From positions 1,504,001 through 1,568,000 of the forward strand of contig BSDZ01000020.1 in NCBI GenBank assembly GCA_030268105.1: a stretch of DNA of 64,000 bases, written 5' to 3'. Shown one piece after another: positions 1-12,344 of the stretch. This DNA comes from Volvox africanus. Its lineage: Eukaryota; Chlorophyta; Chlorophyceae; Chlamydomonadales; Volvocaceae. Made by a program: the position numbers and the translations under genes. Every line of letters begins with the position of its first letter. Position 1 is the stretch's first letter. The notes under the pieces are model-generated. The model made no database searches. It saw only the letters and a program-made list of their open reading frames with translations, and was not told the DNA's origin.

Positions 1-353
1 GCCAGCAGAGGCGCATTTACATCTCCGTTGCGTTGAGACCCCACCTCCGCATCCGCGTTCCGGCATGCCTGAGTCCCTTGATCCTTAGATTTAACCTGAA
101 ATATTTATTATATGATTTATACTTTTATAATTATAATGTTTAGAATGTTAATTAAGATCGATCATTGACCATAAAAGAAAAGGAAAGAAATTTCGGTTAT
201 TTCTCTGAACTTGGCGGGGGGAAAAAGCAGCGGGGGAGTCCGTCTTCACCCATCCACATCGAGTATACACACATCCACATTTCACGCAACACACCCGCTT
301 TTCCAGATCCCATTACGTTCCGTACATCGTGTTGTACACCATGTCGTACTCAG

Positions 354-2752
354 TCACGGGACTTGCTGATTCGGCGCTATCGTGTGAGTCTTTCCCTAGA
401 GGACTGGTCGGACGCGGCGGACTGCCTGGACGCCATGACGGCCAGCATCGCCGCTGCGCCGCTGGTGCCGCCACCTCCTGATACGGCAGCGGCGGCGGGT
501 ACGGCAGCCAGTGGCATGGACGAGCATCTTCGGCATCAGCTGACGGCACATATGTCCAGGGTGAGTGATTGGCACAGTCTTGCACAGTTGTTGTTGGTCC
601 GTTGTGTAACTGACTTTTGCGTCTACCACCATTCTTGTACGGCAGCTCCGACGGGACTTAGACGACCGCCGTAGCACGTGGCAATCGAGCTCGGTGATTC
701 AGAAGCACCGGCCGCCCTCCGTCCTCTTCTCCGTGGGGTCCATGATTCAACACCGCAAGTACGGATATCGTGGCGTCATCGTGGACTGGGACACATGCTG
801 TCGAATGGACGAATCGGTACGTACGTGCGCACGACCGGGGCGGTACGGCAGTACGGCAGGTGGAAATGATCTTTATGCCTTGCTGGCCTTTCGACTCTTC
901 TAAAATAAAAAGGCAACGACATCTTTCGCAGTAGTTTTGTTAGGAGACGTGCGCGTTGTCCTTCACCGGTGCGACGTTTGGACCGGTGAAATCCTAACTG
1001 CTAACCACCAACTCCCAACTCCCAGCTATTGGAAATTAACGGTAAATATGTCGTTACAGACTGGTGAATTTATATTGTTTTTCATGGTTGCAGTGGATAA
1101 AGCAAATGGGTGTGGATTCGCTACCTGGAGGTGGTCGCCAGCAGCCCTTCTACCGCGTCCTTGTGAGCGACCGCACCCGCAGTAACGGCAATGGCGGCAA
1201 TAGCAATACCAATGGCGGCGCTGGCAGTGGCAGTAGCGGCAGCGGTGCCGCTGCAGCCGGTGGCGGCGCCAACTTCAACGACAGCTATTTTTCCCGTAGC
1301 AATTCTGCCGCCGACGCAGATGCCATGGCCACCACCGCGGCTGGAGCGGGAGTGGCTGCCGAAGTCCCTGGGCCTTATGGTGCTACCTGCCCTCAGAAGT
1401 GGGGGCCGGAGGGTTTCGAATCGCAGCTGCGCGGATTGCACAACAGGCCCCGAGCAGAGGTGCGTGCGTATATGCGCGAATACACACACACACACATATA
1501 CACACATACGCACAGGGTTGGAGGGGGCAGGTGGGAGGGGGCAGGTGGGAGGGGGCAGGCAGTCACCCGGTTCGCTGCTTCCTTCCACTACGCAGAGCTA
1601 GAGAACCGGCCTACGTGAATGTACGGCTGATTTTCCTGAGGCTGCTGGCTGGATGGGGAAGGAAGGATGAGTTCAAGCAATACGCCTATCCCTATCCCTC
1701 CCCACCCGCACCCCCTGTTGTGGTTCTCAGTTCTATGTCCGCCAACACTTGCAGCAAAGGCCCAATCGGAAGATGTCCATGCAGGGTCCATCCCGTAGAC
1801 CTATTACCCGTAGACACCTTAATCAGGATACCCCACACGCACCCCACCCGCACATTTTCTCACATCTCTTTTACTTTCGCGACCCGATTATAAGGCCCAC
1901 TATTACTTGTACTATTACTTATAATTAGCCCATTATCACTGTGGGGCGCAGGAGACATATGTCGCTCAAGTCAATGTGCAACTCGTGGTCCCCATGCAGC
2001 AGCAGCAGCAGCAGCCCCTCCCTGACACCATGGTGTTACCGCCACCACCCCGTAACACAAAGCCCTACGAGCGTTTGGAAGCGAGAGGTTTGACCTTGGT
2101 CAGGATGCCGTATGACTTCGAGGTGAGTCATCGTACATTTTGGAGTCCGGAAAGCGTTCCTAGTCTCTCTCGTGTCGCGCTTCAGATCACGCTCCTCGTA
2201 AATTGCGCAGCCCCCCCCCTCCCCCCCAAAAAATAAAATAAAATTAATTGATAGAAATCAATGTAATAATAAAGGGTTGCTTAGGGTTCGTTTTACACCG
2301 GCTATTTTCTGACTAATTCATTCTGACTACTCAGGAAAAAGTCAATGTTGCTGATAAAGCTGTTTCAGCACCGCCTAAATGACGAGAACACGTGACCTTG
2401 ACGCGGAATTTTTCTAGGGCTTTAAAACATCTTGCGGACTCCAGCCTTGGCTATTTTCATCATTTTTGTGCCAACATACACATCATTTGATTTGCCATTA
2501 TGTCCTCTACATAATGTCCTCCACATGCAGGTGGATCATCCAGACCTAGGTTACTACTTCGAAGGCAAGATGCCCGGTGCCCCCCACTACCGCCTCAACG
2601 CTGCACTACGCCACCGCTTCCCTGCTGACTGCGAGGAGTGGGATGCGGAGTTGGCGGGAGCTGCTGGCTACAGTGGAGAGGGGGAGTGCGCGGAGGCATG
2701 GGACTGGCAGGGCGGGGACAAGTGGCGTGAGGGCCGCGTATGTCGCACTTAG
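354..2752 (+). CDS. UVR-like / YccV (hemimethylated DNA-binding) domain protein, 5' partial
   Basis: Exons 354-560, 646-816, 1094-1459, 1952-2122 and 2531-2752 join in phase 0 with GT-AG introns. Exon 1 carries a UVR-like helix (YRVSLSLEDWSDAADCLDAM). Exons 2-4 give a YccV domain: FSVGSMIQHRKYGYRGVIVD, then WI(K), then QPFYRVLV, and after an insertion YVAQVNVQLV. The last exon ends with a segment (HPDLGYYFEGK ... YRLNAALRHRFPADCEEWD) of the kind that follows YccV in plant UVR/YccV proteins. YccV (HspQ) domains were named for binding hemimethylated DNA in bacteria; in plants the combination is found in predicted plastid proteins of unclear function. A Gly/Ser/Ala-rich insertion of roughly 100 residues splits the domain between QPFYRVLV and YVAQ. 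No in-frame ATG lies upstream of exon 1, so the start is probably outside the window or in an unrecognised exon. The domain call is firm; function is not. Confidence 0.82.
1754..1840 (+). repeat. Copy of a dispersed repeat, inside an intron
   Basis: This stretch in the third intron of the YccV gene matches, with changes, the segment at 10353-10439 and the reverse complement of 9941-10026. Shared words include GGAAGATGTCCATGCAGGGTCC-type and GTAGACACC...AGGATAC blocks. It contains an open frame and a good acceptor (ending 1730), but is better read as repeat than exon. Confidence 0.6.
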
Positions 2753-3053
2753 GCCAAAACATTTAGATCGTCATGCAAACATCAGGTATTGCACCCTTTG
2801 TTACAATTAATGCTGAGACCTGTTCGACAGAACAGAACAGAACAGGACAGAACAGGACAGGCGAAGAAGCGAACAGCATGACACCAGCCAGTTGGCCAGC
2901 AGGCTACCCTGCTGTGTGGGGAGAAGAAATCCAGTGCAAGGAACAAATGCAGCCAGCAGCAGGAGATTCAAGCTGCAAAGGGGATAAATGAAAAAGGTGT
3001 TTTGCCCACACGAGTATATTGCCGACCAAAGTTGGTCGAGTAATGGCCCGGGT

Positions 3054-3058
3054 TGTAA
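3054..3058 (+). terminator. TGTAA poly(A) signal for the YccV gene
   Basis: TGTAA is the usual green-algal 3'-end signal. This copy lies about 300 bases after the stop at 2752. Position-based inference. Confidence 0.45.
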
Positions 3059-5768
3059 GTTTAGTGGGTCATGTGGACGTCTTGAGGCCCATATATCATG
3101 GGTGAGGTTGCCTGCTGTAACAGCGTGAATGGCGCAGAAGCGCCAGAACGAGCGAAACTGAGTCGTTGGACTACGCCAATTTGTGACAAATAATATAATT
3201 ACATAATAATAGATTAATTACAATAGATCTAACGCATAGAACTTGAACAAGTCGCACGGAATTACTTGCATGCGAGCGCTCGTACAACGTTGTCGGTTGT
3301 AGAGTGCGCGCCACTTTGGATAGACGTAAGGCCCCATACAAGCCCGGCAGCGCTGTTTATGCTGCCCGAATAGCTGAGACAGTCACTTCCTCTTCCATTG
3401 TATATCCCCTACTATAATGTAAACTAACGTGAAGCCCACTGTGAAGCGCACATGAACACCGCACATGCCCTGGACGACCTAGGGAGGACATGGGAGGGGC
3501 TTATTTTGGCAGTAATGTTCATGTATAAATAAGCATGGATTCTATGAAGGCGTGTGATTAATTATTGGGTTTAAAACGCTTCCAGGAAATAATCATGTAC
3601 ACGTTTATGTACCTACCACCATCACTATCACCACCACGATAGTTCCTGTAGTTACTTTTTACTCAGTTACTGCGGTTTACGGGATTACAAACAAATACAA
3701 TATAACGGACACAATATAACCGCATCGCAGGCAAAGCATTCACACACTGAGAGATAGTGTTGTATCCCCTCTTCGCTGCTCATGCACTTCTCTGCACGTC
3801 TGGACGTTAAGTGCCAAGTGCCGAATGCTCACAAGACAGACAAAAGCATTCAGAGGCGATCTCACGGGCAGCGGAAGACTTCAGAGCAAAAAGGTTACAA
3901 CTTACAGTCAATGAGACGCGATGCGATGCATTCGGCTATCAGAACCGTCACAGGCGATCATCATCTAACCGGCTAATGGTGTGCAAGCTTGGCTCGGGCC
4001 AATAACAGCGTATGCTAATATCGAAGATAATTCGAATTAGGGATCGGAAAAGACTAAAGTTATTCGGCCATCCATTATACTCGTATTACTAATACGCGCT
4101 ACAACTCACACCAGATTGTTGATCTGCAAGTGTGATAACCCTAGCATTGCATAACTAGTTAAAAATATATAAATACATTTATTAGTAGTAATGTGTTAAT
4201 TACGCTTGCTTATCGTCTTGTTAGGTCGCATCGACAAATGCATCCATGATAATCGAACCGTAATACAACAGATAGCACTATCATAGGTCACCATCATCCT
4301 CATCACCTTCATCATCCGCTAGCAATGCAGTACTCGGGGTCGCGTTGGGGTTGTGATTAACTCCCCCTAGCCAATCGCCCCCAGCCGCCCGCCACGAATG
4401 AAGGACGCCTCGAAACACTGCTGCCGTCACTCCATCGTCACTCGACCCTGCAAACCCAGCCAACAGCTTTTGAGAAAGCAGCTTCGGACCGGACATTTAC
4501 CTAGCCACCTCTAATGTGGTATCTGCTGCTGTTGCTGCTACTGGCCATGTGCACTTGCTCCATTTCTTGGATCCAGGGGCCGGTCCTACATACTCTTCAG
4601 CCTAACCTGAAAGCTCCATGCCGGCATGGATCACCTCACCTTCAACCAAACCTTCCTTACCGCGGAGTGAAGACCTGACATGTGCGCTAGCTCAGCGTTT
4701 GGATGGTAATAATGATAGTGATGGTGCAAACTGCATGATAACTGTTAGAGCGTCTAGCTCTTGAACCAGTAAGGAAAGGTTGATTTATATGTTGCAAAGT
4801 CTCAGGACAGTTACGAGCCGTCAAGCAAAGGTTTCAATCTAAAGGTTCTCTCTATCTTCCGTGCTTCCTCCCAAGGGCATTAAATGCCCTTGTTTAGGAG
4901 GCCGAAACGACTTCTGTACGGGTTCAGTGTCTCCTCGCTTCGGGGGTTACCCTCAAAAGCTAGGGGTCTTCTTAATATCCAGGGCGTTCCACCACTACGC
5001 CTGGTCACTTCGTCTTACAGGTCCTAACTAGGCTTACCATCTTTAGGTAAGATCTCAAACGTGAAATTAACTTCGGTTAATTTCCATTTATTCCTTCTTA
5101 GTTGCTGCAACAATAACCTTCTCCCCCACGTACGGCATCCAACGTCTTCATTGGTGAATGCCACTGCAGCTGACAGGTCAGTACGGGCCAGCAGTCAGTC
5201 GCCCGGCGAGCATGGCTGTGACCCTTTGACTCTTGTGACCCCCTTGTGATGAGTACGGGTTGGGATCGACGGGTGATGGGTCCAGCAAATGTAGGCCCAC
5301 TTACGTCCATTTAAGGGGCAGCCAACATGGTGTGTTAGTTGGCTGCCCTGCTGATGACGCTCAGGCCAGAAATATTAACCATGTGTTTCACCAAATTCAC
5401 CAGGCGCAAGTTGTCTGTCAAGGGAAACCTTGATGACCCTTCGCCTTCTCTGTTTTTGCTGACTTATAGAAGGTCGGGTTGTCGTCGTCACATTCAGTAT
5501 ATCGCAGTCCATTACATGTCGCATCAATACCCAGTAAATGTGGGGGCTGAAAGCGTATAACTGCGTGCTGCGCCCTTATATGCCTAATACTTAATGGTGT
5601 AGACGTTGTCAACTTTAGCGGCTGAGAGGATGGTCTCACCCTGATACCGTACTGTTGCCTTGCCATCTCCAAATCTGACCTCCGCACCATAACTATCTAA
5701 TCTGCAGGATCAAAGACAAGATCTTCATGACTGACTCACGTGCCACATAGGCATCGTGAAACGTCAGC
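3059..5768. other. Intergenic, no gene supported
   Basis: Short open frames here show no recognisable motif or splice pattern. A block at about 4840-5060 contains the palindrome GGGCATTAAATGCCC and C/T-rich GC-balanced sequence unlike its AT-rich surroundings; it may be a transposon end but no partner copy is visible. A small GAACA/GGACA repeat sits just before this stretch at about 2829-2862. Confidence 0.6.
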
Positions 5769-5878
5769 TCCAGGCCATCCACCAGGTTGCTCCAGGCCAT
5801 CCACCAGGTTGCTCCAGGCCATCCACCAGGTTGCTCCAGGCCATCCACCAGGTTGCTCCAGGCCATCCACCAGGTTGC
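5769..5878. repeat. 22-bp minisatellite, five perfect copies
   Basis: Unit TCCAGGCCATCCACCAGGTT+GC starts at 5769, 5791, 5813, 5835 and 5857. Because 22 is not a multiple of three, every frame cycles through all three readings, giving a 22-residue super-repeat on either strand without stops. It adjoins the downstream (3') end of the gag/protease remnant. Confidence 0.95.
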
Positions 5879-5899
5879 TGTGTGGGCGCAGATTGCCAA

Positions 5900-7402
5900 T
5901 GTCTGATGGTTTGAATACCCAGCCTCTCGCGTTCAGCTGCTTGTCGGGGGATAACTGCCGCACATCCTCAAGCTCTGACAGTATCATAGGTAACGTGCCA
6001 CATAGATCCAGAATCCAGATGCCCATCTGGCAGCCATGAGCTGTTGTCTGTTCCGGCAAAGGCCTTCTGGTAAGGCACATGGGAATACGAGTTGCACCGG
6101 CCATCACCTGAACTCACGCTCCTGTTGCTGCCGCTGGCTCCACAGTTGGCTTGGCGATCTGCAATCCTTCTTCGACAATCTCGGATAAAATGTCCAGGAT
6201 TTTTGCAATAGTGGCAGATGACCTTGCTGTGCTGGCTGCTCGAGTTGCCTTCGTTAGCATTGCGGCCAGATGAACCCAAACCAAAATCCGAATTTCCCAG
6301 TGCACCAAAACCTTTCCACTCACGAGTTTTGTAATCGCCTTGAAAGTCCGCATACGCTAAAAGTTTGGCTGAGACCGTCGCCAAGTCCAGTTCATGAGTC
6401 ATCAACATGACCGTCCTAAACATCTTTAAGATAGAGGTAAAGAAGATATAAAATTCTCTCTTTATCTGATTCCACAATACACGAGGGATTAGTTGTATTG
6501 CTATAGAACAGGTCCTAGAAACTCTTGCTAAATTAGTTCCAGATCCTCACCTGTTTTGTAAAACCCTAAAATCCTAAAACCCTTGTATATTTGCTCACAC
6601 CTGTTAACAGGATTTACTCCATGAATTGCGGTTTTTTTATACAAGTTGTGCTTAGATTTTACATATTTTAATATTGAAGTATTTTGAAAAATTAGTAATA
6701 CGGTTTTGATCATTAGACTTGCCCACGATTATTAATATGTTATTTACTCTTAGTATATTTGTAGGTATACTTTTTTAGTATTTCCTAGATCATCGCCAAC
6801 TATGACTACAGGTCTTTTTAACTTGTTCGTTTAAAATACAGCAATAATAGTATTTCTCAAAAAACAATTCCTAGATTTTCTAGTTCGATGTTTAACCGCA
6901 GCAAAGGTAGATTCAATAGGATTAGTTGTTCGCAAATGTATCCAGTACATTCTCCGGTAGACATCTCCGGTAGACCAGCAAGAACAGCCGAAGATAATCC
7001 TAATTTGCTGATGGCTTGACCAGAGCCCAGCAGGTCAGGTTGTAGTCGACGAGCGCGAGCAATATACTTGGTCAACTCTTCTCCATTAGCCATTCTCAAA
7101 AGACGTAGCTCCCACAGAAGAACTAGCCTCCGTGAGTTATTTATCACAGCGACTACTCCGGCCAAAGTGTCCCAAGCCGCATTGGCGTTGGCAGCATTAG
7201 TATCCGACCGAGGATGGCGATTCTTGACATTTTTTATCAAAAGACTCATCACCATCCCCGATCTCGACACATCTTCGTCAGTACAAGGTTCGACAAGTAG
7301 TGCGTTCCCCAAGCCTAGGTCCTCGCTGAGCACCTCAAAGCGCCTCTTCCACGTTGCGTAATTGCGTAAATCCAGTGAGTCATCAAGTTTGTCCTGTACC
7401 AT
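5900..7402 (-). mobile_element. Decayed Ty1/Copia retrotransposon: gag and start of protease
   Basis: The frame from 7402 to 6857 reads like a Copia Gag (UBN2-type: NYATWKRRFEVLSEDLG near the start, later VLAGLPE). After an AT-rich block of about 400 bases with stops, the frame 6477-5968 resumes with LDLATVSAKLLAYADFQ, a CCHC zinc knuckle (CHYCKNPGHFIRDC) and WLPDGHLDSGSMWHVTYD, which corresponds to the Copia protease motif W-DSG-xx-H. Frames then break. No integrase or reverse transcriptase and no flanking LTR pair were found, so this is a truncated, interrupted copy. Volvox is known to carry a Copia element (Osser); whether this is a relative cannot be told here. Confidence 0.8.
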
Positions 7403-7845
7403 CTACAATGTCTCAGCTATGACTCCAGAACTCGTAATAAAGGGAATTAAGATCGAGTACCACGGTCTGCGCAGCTGATTGCTTTACCGGGACCGTAGAT
7501 ATCATGCTGATACATAATTTGTAATAATGTGCGTCGATTTCTGATAGAAGAAACATATTTTATACACCGCACGTTAGCAGTTTAACACCGCTGCCTCACG
7601 GTTGCCAGCCGCATTGGTATCACAGACGAACATAACGGGTCCAAACGACAAAAACACATTATGGACAAAACAGACTAACAGACCAGAGATGGCAGTCAAG
7701 GTAGCTGAGATAGATCAAACAACAATACCTCATTAATGTAAATACAAAGAAACTGTACAAGAATACGTGAAATTTGTATTACTTAAGCTGTCCGTCGACT
7801 AACTGTCGTGACTTGATTCAATTAAACAGATTCGGAACCATCACC

Positions 7846-7904
7846 GGGGAATGGGGGGATGGGGGGATGGGCGGATGGGGGGATGGGGGGATGGGGGAAT
7901 GGAG
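7846..7904 (+). repeat. G-rich octamer tandem repeat (GGGGGGAT)n
   Basis: Seven or so imperfect units of GGGGGGAT. With runs of four to six G it is a candidate quadruplex-forming stretch. Confidence 0.85.
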
Positions 7905-8856
7905 GGTACTTGCGCTGGCGCGTACAGAAGGCGATGATACGAAAATCCTAACAAGCTCCCCGTTGATTTGAGCATGTGATCTATCATACAATCAGGTACG
8001 ATCCATATAACCCACATAATTCTTGAAGACGAATACCTTCAGTGCTATTCCCCTCTCCACACCCTGGCTATTCCTCTTTCACAAGCGCGTCGGCCGTCTG
8101 GTCAAATCCAGACGTGCTAACCTCCCATATGGATACTTACTTGACAACGTATTAAGGGAGAGGGTGGGGAACTGAGAGGTTGCATAGCCTGTCTTGTATC
8201 ACAACAAGATATCAGCTTCGTAGAAATGTTCACACATCTGTGTCTGTACCTGTCTGTAACATTTCCCTGCTCCGGCACCTTTGTACGTAGGCAGGCAGGC
8301 AGGACGGCTTTATATATGCAGACAGAGGCAAAGAGCATCCAAAGACGTTGCAGCAGGCACAACGAGCGAGGCGCATCCAATTGATCGATCTGCTGTATGT
8401 GTGCTAGCTGCTGGCTGGGGTGGGGCATACCCTAACCTACCAGAGCAGTCATCACGGACAGCATTATAGCTAAACAATCAGTGCAGCAGGCGTTTTACGG
8501 TATCCTGGGGGTATCTGTATGTAGTAGTTGTCTCAGGGGTCAGGCAGGACATGAGAGATATACTGCCCAGAGTGAGACAGCCTGCTCAGGTTACGGCGCT
8601 CTGCTGCTGGAAGAGCGAGCGAGGAGTGAGTGAGGGCCAAAGGCCCGAACGAATGACGAGCGAGCGAGTTAAGCAGCAGGAGCTTTTACCTGTCAACGAT
8701 TTGCAGGATACTTCGAATAGATTACCGAGTCATGAGATAGCGGGTTTATTCCAATTGCAGGCGCCGAGGTATGAGTGCAATATTGCTGCACAGTGCAGTT
8801 GTATTTAAGTGCATCTCACTCTCAACCTCACTCTCAACACTCAATACAAGTCTCAG

Positions 8857-8935
8857 ACCGTTTGATATGCGATATATCTGCATCAACTATTAGGGTACTG
8901 AGGCGCTACTACTGGAAAAAAATATATATATAGTA
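8857..8935 (+). repeat. Dispersed repeat, copy 1
   Basis: Shares TTTGATATGCGATATAT, GGGTACTGAGGCGC and an AT-rich tail with 11680-11755 in the same orientation; the copies differ at several bases and by small gaps. Confidence 0.75.
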
Positions 8936-9015
8936 CTCGTATCAGGGATGAGAAGTATAGCTAAGGACGTCTTCTGCTCGGGCCTTTGCTGCATATAGGC
9001 GGCTATATGATTTAC

Positions 9016-9355
9016 ATATTATATTATATTATATTATATTATATTATATTATATTATATTATATTATATTATATTATATTATATTATATTATATTATATT
9101 ATATTATATTATATTATATTATATTATATTATATTATATTATATTATATTATATTATATTATATTATATTATATTATATTATATTATATTATATTATATT
9201 ATATTATATTATATTATATTATATTATATTATATTATATTATATTATATTATATTATATTATATTATATTATATTATATTATATTATATTATATTTATAT
9301 TATATTATATTATATTATATTATATTATATTATATTATATTATATTATATTATAT
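9016..9355 (+). repeat. (ATATT)n microsatellite, about 67 units
   Basis: About 340 bases of pure ATATT pentamer with a single one-base slip near 9295. The open frame through it (LYYII repeats) is an artefact of the pentamer. Confidence 0.97.
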
Positions 9356-9940
9356 ATGGCAGAGATACAAGAGATGCAGATGATAAATAGATATATTAAA
9401 GTAATATAATCTTGCCGGCACTAAATCATCTCCCTGCTGGATGAACACTTTGCCGTCCCTTGCTTGCATCATTCATCTGGCTGTCTGCTCGATCACTGCT
9501 ACCTGTCTGCGTGATCAGCATAAAAACACACATCCAACAACGTAACAAGTAATAGTAGCATCCAGGCAAAGAGTGATACATATATCGTCATGTATTAGTG
9601 CACGCACGCAGTACCCTATCACATATATACGTGCAAACATTCTGCCTGTATGTGTGGCAAAACTCCCAGCAGGCCGAGAGCGGCTTACTCTATGCATCTT
9701 GCACGATATGCATGTAATATGTGTAATGCAAGAATTCGTGTAAATCCTCTGTCCATCTATCAATCTGATAATTATACCCCGCCTCTCTACCTAGGTATCT
9801 GGCAGCAGTCAAGAACGAGCGATAGAGTGACATGAACCATGTCTGCATGCCTGCATAGGTCATCACGCATGATACAGTGATGATGATTCGCATGCATCAT
9901 CGGAATGCGTCATGGATCATACAGCATCCAACAAAAGGTA

Positions 9941-10439
9941 GGTGTAGTATCCTGGGGTGTCTACGGGTAGTGTCCGGGATAGATCGTGTTTGGACATCTT
10001 CCGATCGGACCTTTGTTTGCGTAGGCAGATATACCAGATCAACGGTGGCCTCAACTTCACTCCTGGTCCCCCCCAAGTCCATCCATCCCGAGGTCTTAGG
10101 GTTCATCAACATCGGGGGCACATCCACCCATCAACCAGTGGAGGGATTATACCTCGCTCTCAGTCAAGTGCTACCTAGGACACGGTGGCACGCCTTACCA
10201 GATGTATCCTTCACTCGGACTATATTCTATCCATCCATCCATCGTCATCATTAAACATATTTCCTACATCGATATCAGATACATGCACAACGACGGACCT
10301 CCTGTTCCGATCGATCCGTCGTACATCCTGCCTGTTGTATCTCTGTTACATCCGCCTATGCAAACAAAAGCCCGAAGATTACCATGCACGGTCCGTCCCG
10401 GACACTACTTGTAGACACCCCAGGATACTACACATCCCA
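9941..10439. repeat. Inverted repeat pair (hairpin/MITE-like)
   Basis: 9941-10026 and 10353-10439 are imperfect inverted repeats of about 86 bases around a 326-base spacer. Both arms share the block reading GTAGTATCCTGGGGTGTCTAC. A third copy lies in an intron at 1754-1840. No coding capacity for a transposase is seen, so a non-autonomous element is possible. Confidence 0.7.
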
Positions 10440-10729
10440 TACCATACCTCACGAGACGTCGACTTCTAGATTGTGTGTTATTGCTTTCCTCCAAAGGCTA
10501 GCTGGAGCACACGTTCGTATGTCTCGGACCGGCGGATTATTGTTATCAAATGATATATCAATTGGGATTCGTAGCGACCCGTTCTGGCAACCATCGCATT
10601 ATTGAGGCTATACTCGGCAGTACACTAGCGAACCCGCGCTCGTCCCATCTGTAGTGCTGTACGTGTAATCATTTGTGCGAAATCCGGACCAAACTATAAA
10701 GTCTTCTTTGAACTATGGGACACTATGTA

Positions 10730-11190
10730 ATTATTATTATTATTATGGTTACTCCGCCCTTGCGGGCTGGCGTGTATTATGGGGATCTCCGGGATTTTAA
10801 CCGAGTGGGCACGCGTATCTCAGCGTCTTCATCTGAGGCCGCTAGAGATCACCTGTTTTTTGGTTACGCAGAGTTTCCTACTCTCTACGGCCCCTATCCA
10901 TGTGCCAGCCCCTTTCGGACCTACTGGCATTTAGGTGGGTGTCAAACCACCCCGCACCATTAGCCCAGTTACGGGCCTCAAATGCGCACTTCACGGGCTA
11001 TGCATTTAACCCTCTGTGGACTTGGACCCAACTCCGTAGATTCGGGCAAGCCAAGCTGCATTCCCCTTACGCCATTTTGCCCCGACCCAGATCCGAACTG
11101 GCGATTTTGAGGCCGCTAGCTCGGATCCTTAGGGAATGGCCTCGAGAGGCGGATTCCAGTGACTATGTAAGGAATACTCTCTCGTAATGA
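10730..11190 (+). other. Unassigned GC-balanced block with open frames
   Basis: Unlike its surroundings, this block has balanced base composition and two overlapping open frames (10715-10963 and 10900-11187). The translations (for example PLRAGVYYGDLRDFNRVG and RSELAILRPLARILREWPRE) match nothing I recognise. It may be a piece of a mobile element broken by a frameshift. Confidence 0.3.
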
Positions 11191-11679
11191 CGTCAGGCTT
11201 CCTTATGTCAGGCAGTCTACATCTCCAATTATGCGCCGCACTCGAATGTAGAGATGATGAGGCCCTAAACATACTGCGTTTCTAAACTGGCCTGCTCTTG
11301 TTTACTGCCTGCTGCGTAACAGTTACATAGCCATTATAACCAGCAGCCATAATAATCAGAAGCTAGATAATCAGCAGGTCTATGGAGCACAGTAGTAGCA
11401 GCGACAGCGCAGCAGCGCCAACCACAGCAGCTGGCTCAAATAAGGAACTAGGTACGAGTGAGTGCACATGCGAATAAAGGAATAAATGCAGGCAGATAGA
11501 TGTATCACACCACCCGAGCGACCGGCTACCATCCAGTAGCTACATACGTACCAAACGCTCGATATCGATACCCATCCTCCCCTGCTGGGCATATACCCGA
11601 CGTATCTCCGCTGCATTTAGAGCCAAATATTGCTATCCCATATCAATATCACCTGCCCATACAGAACATCCAACTTGGC

Positions 11680-11755
11680 ACTGTTTGATATGCGGTATAT
11701 ATGCATGGAATATGAGGGTACTGAGGCGCCGCCAATGGAACAAATATAATATACA
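11680..11755 (+). repeat. Dispersed repeat, copy 2
   Basis: Same-orientation partner of 8857-8935, 2.8 kb away, ending in TA-rich sequence. Confidence 0.75.
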
Positions 11756-12344
11756 TACATATTACATATATATATGTATATTATATTCATATATATAAAT
11801 ATCCCTTAACCGTGTGCAGCAACATATAGCAGCTGTCCGTTAGCTGCTTGTATGGTGCATATCACACACACTACAGGGGCAAAGGACAAACAAATTAGGT
11901 CTTAATCATTTTTCGCGCACAAAAATGCAAATCCCATCACGCAATAATGATGCTGTATGTTAATTGATGGTCAGAAGTAGTGGGATCTTGCATTGGACTT
12001 GGCCACAGGCCACATACATACAGCTTGCTGCTGCAACGTAATAACACAGCAGCCGCTCCAAAGACTCGACTTGCCAAACAATAAGCTTGGCAAGTCGTTC
12101 ACCAGCGGCAATAATGCGCAATCACCGAACAGCACCATTTCGTATTTCGAAACAGTCTAGCCAGACAGACAAACAGACAGACAGACCTGGTTGCAGGTCC
12201 GCAGTGAGTGAGGGTAACAGCGACATACAGACCAAAGCAACGGCCATCAACATATCTCCATAAAAAGGTGTTTCAGGAGTGGCCTGATGGCATAACCCAT
12301 TCCTACCCCAAATTAACAAAATAATTTGCAACTATTTCATTTAC

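Larger units (their letters stand above)
7905..12344. other. Repeat-rich intergenic region
   Basis: No convincing gene. The region holds the ATATT microsatellite, a paired inverted repeat, a duplicated 80-bp segment, and many short tandem words. Open frames are short and mutually overlapping without family motifs. Confidence 0.6.

Noticed and set aside
1731..1785. Apparent exon of the YccV gene (FYVRQHLQQRPNRK) behind a good acceptor
   Set aside because: It lies partly in a dispersed repeat (1754-1840), and skipping it gives a clean phase-0 join into YVAQVNVQLV.
4281..4496. 71-codon minus-strand open frame
   Set aside because: No motif, no neighbouring exon pattern, and it lies in AT-rich intergenic DNA.
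8986..9390. 134-codon open frame (LYYII repeats)
   Set aside because: Product of the ATATT pentamer, not a gene.
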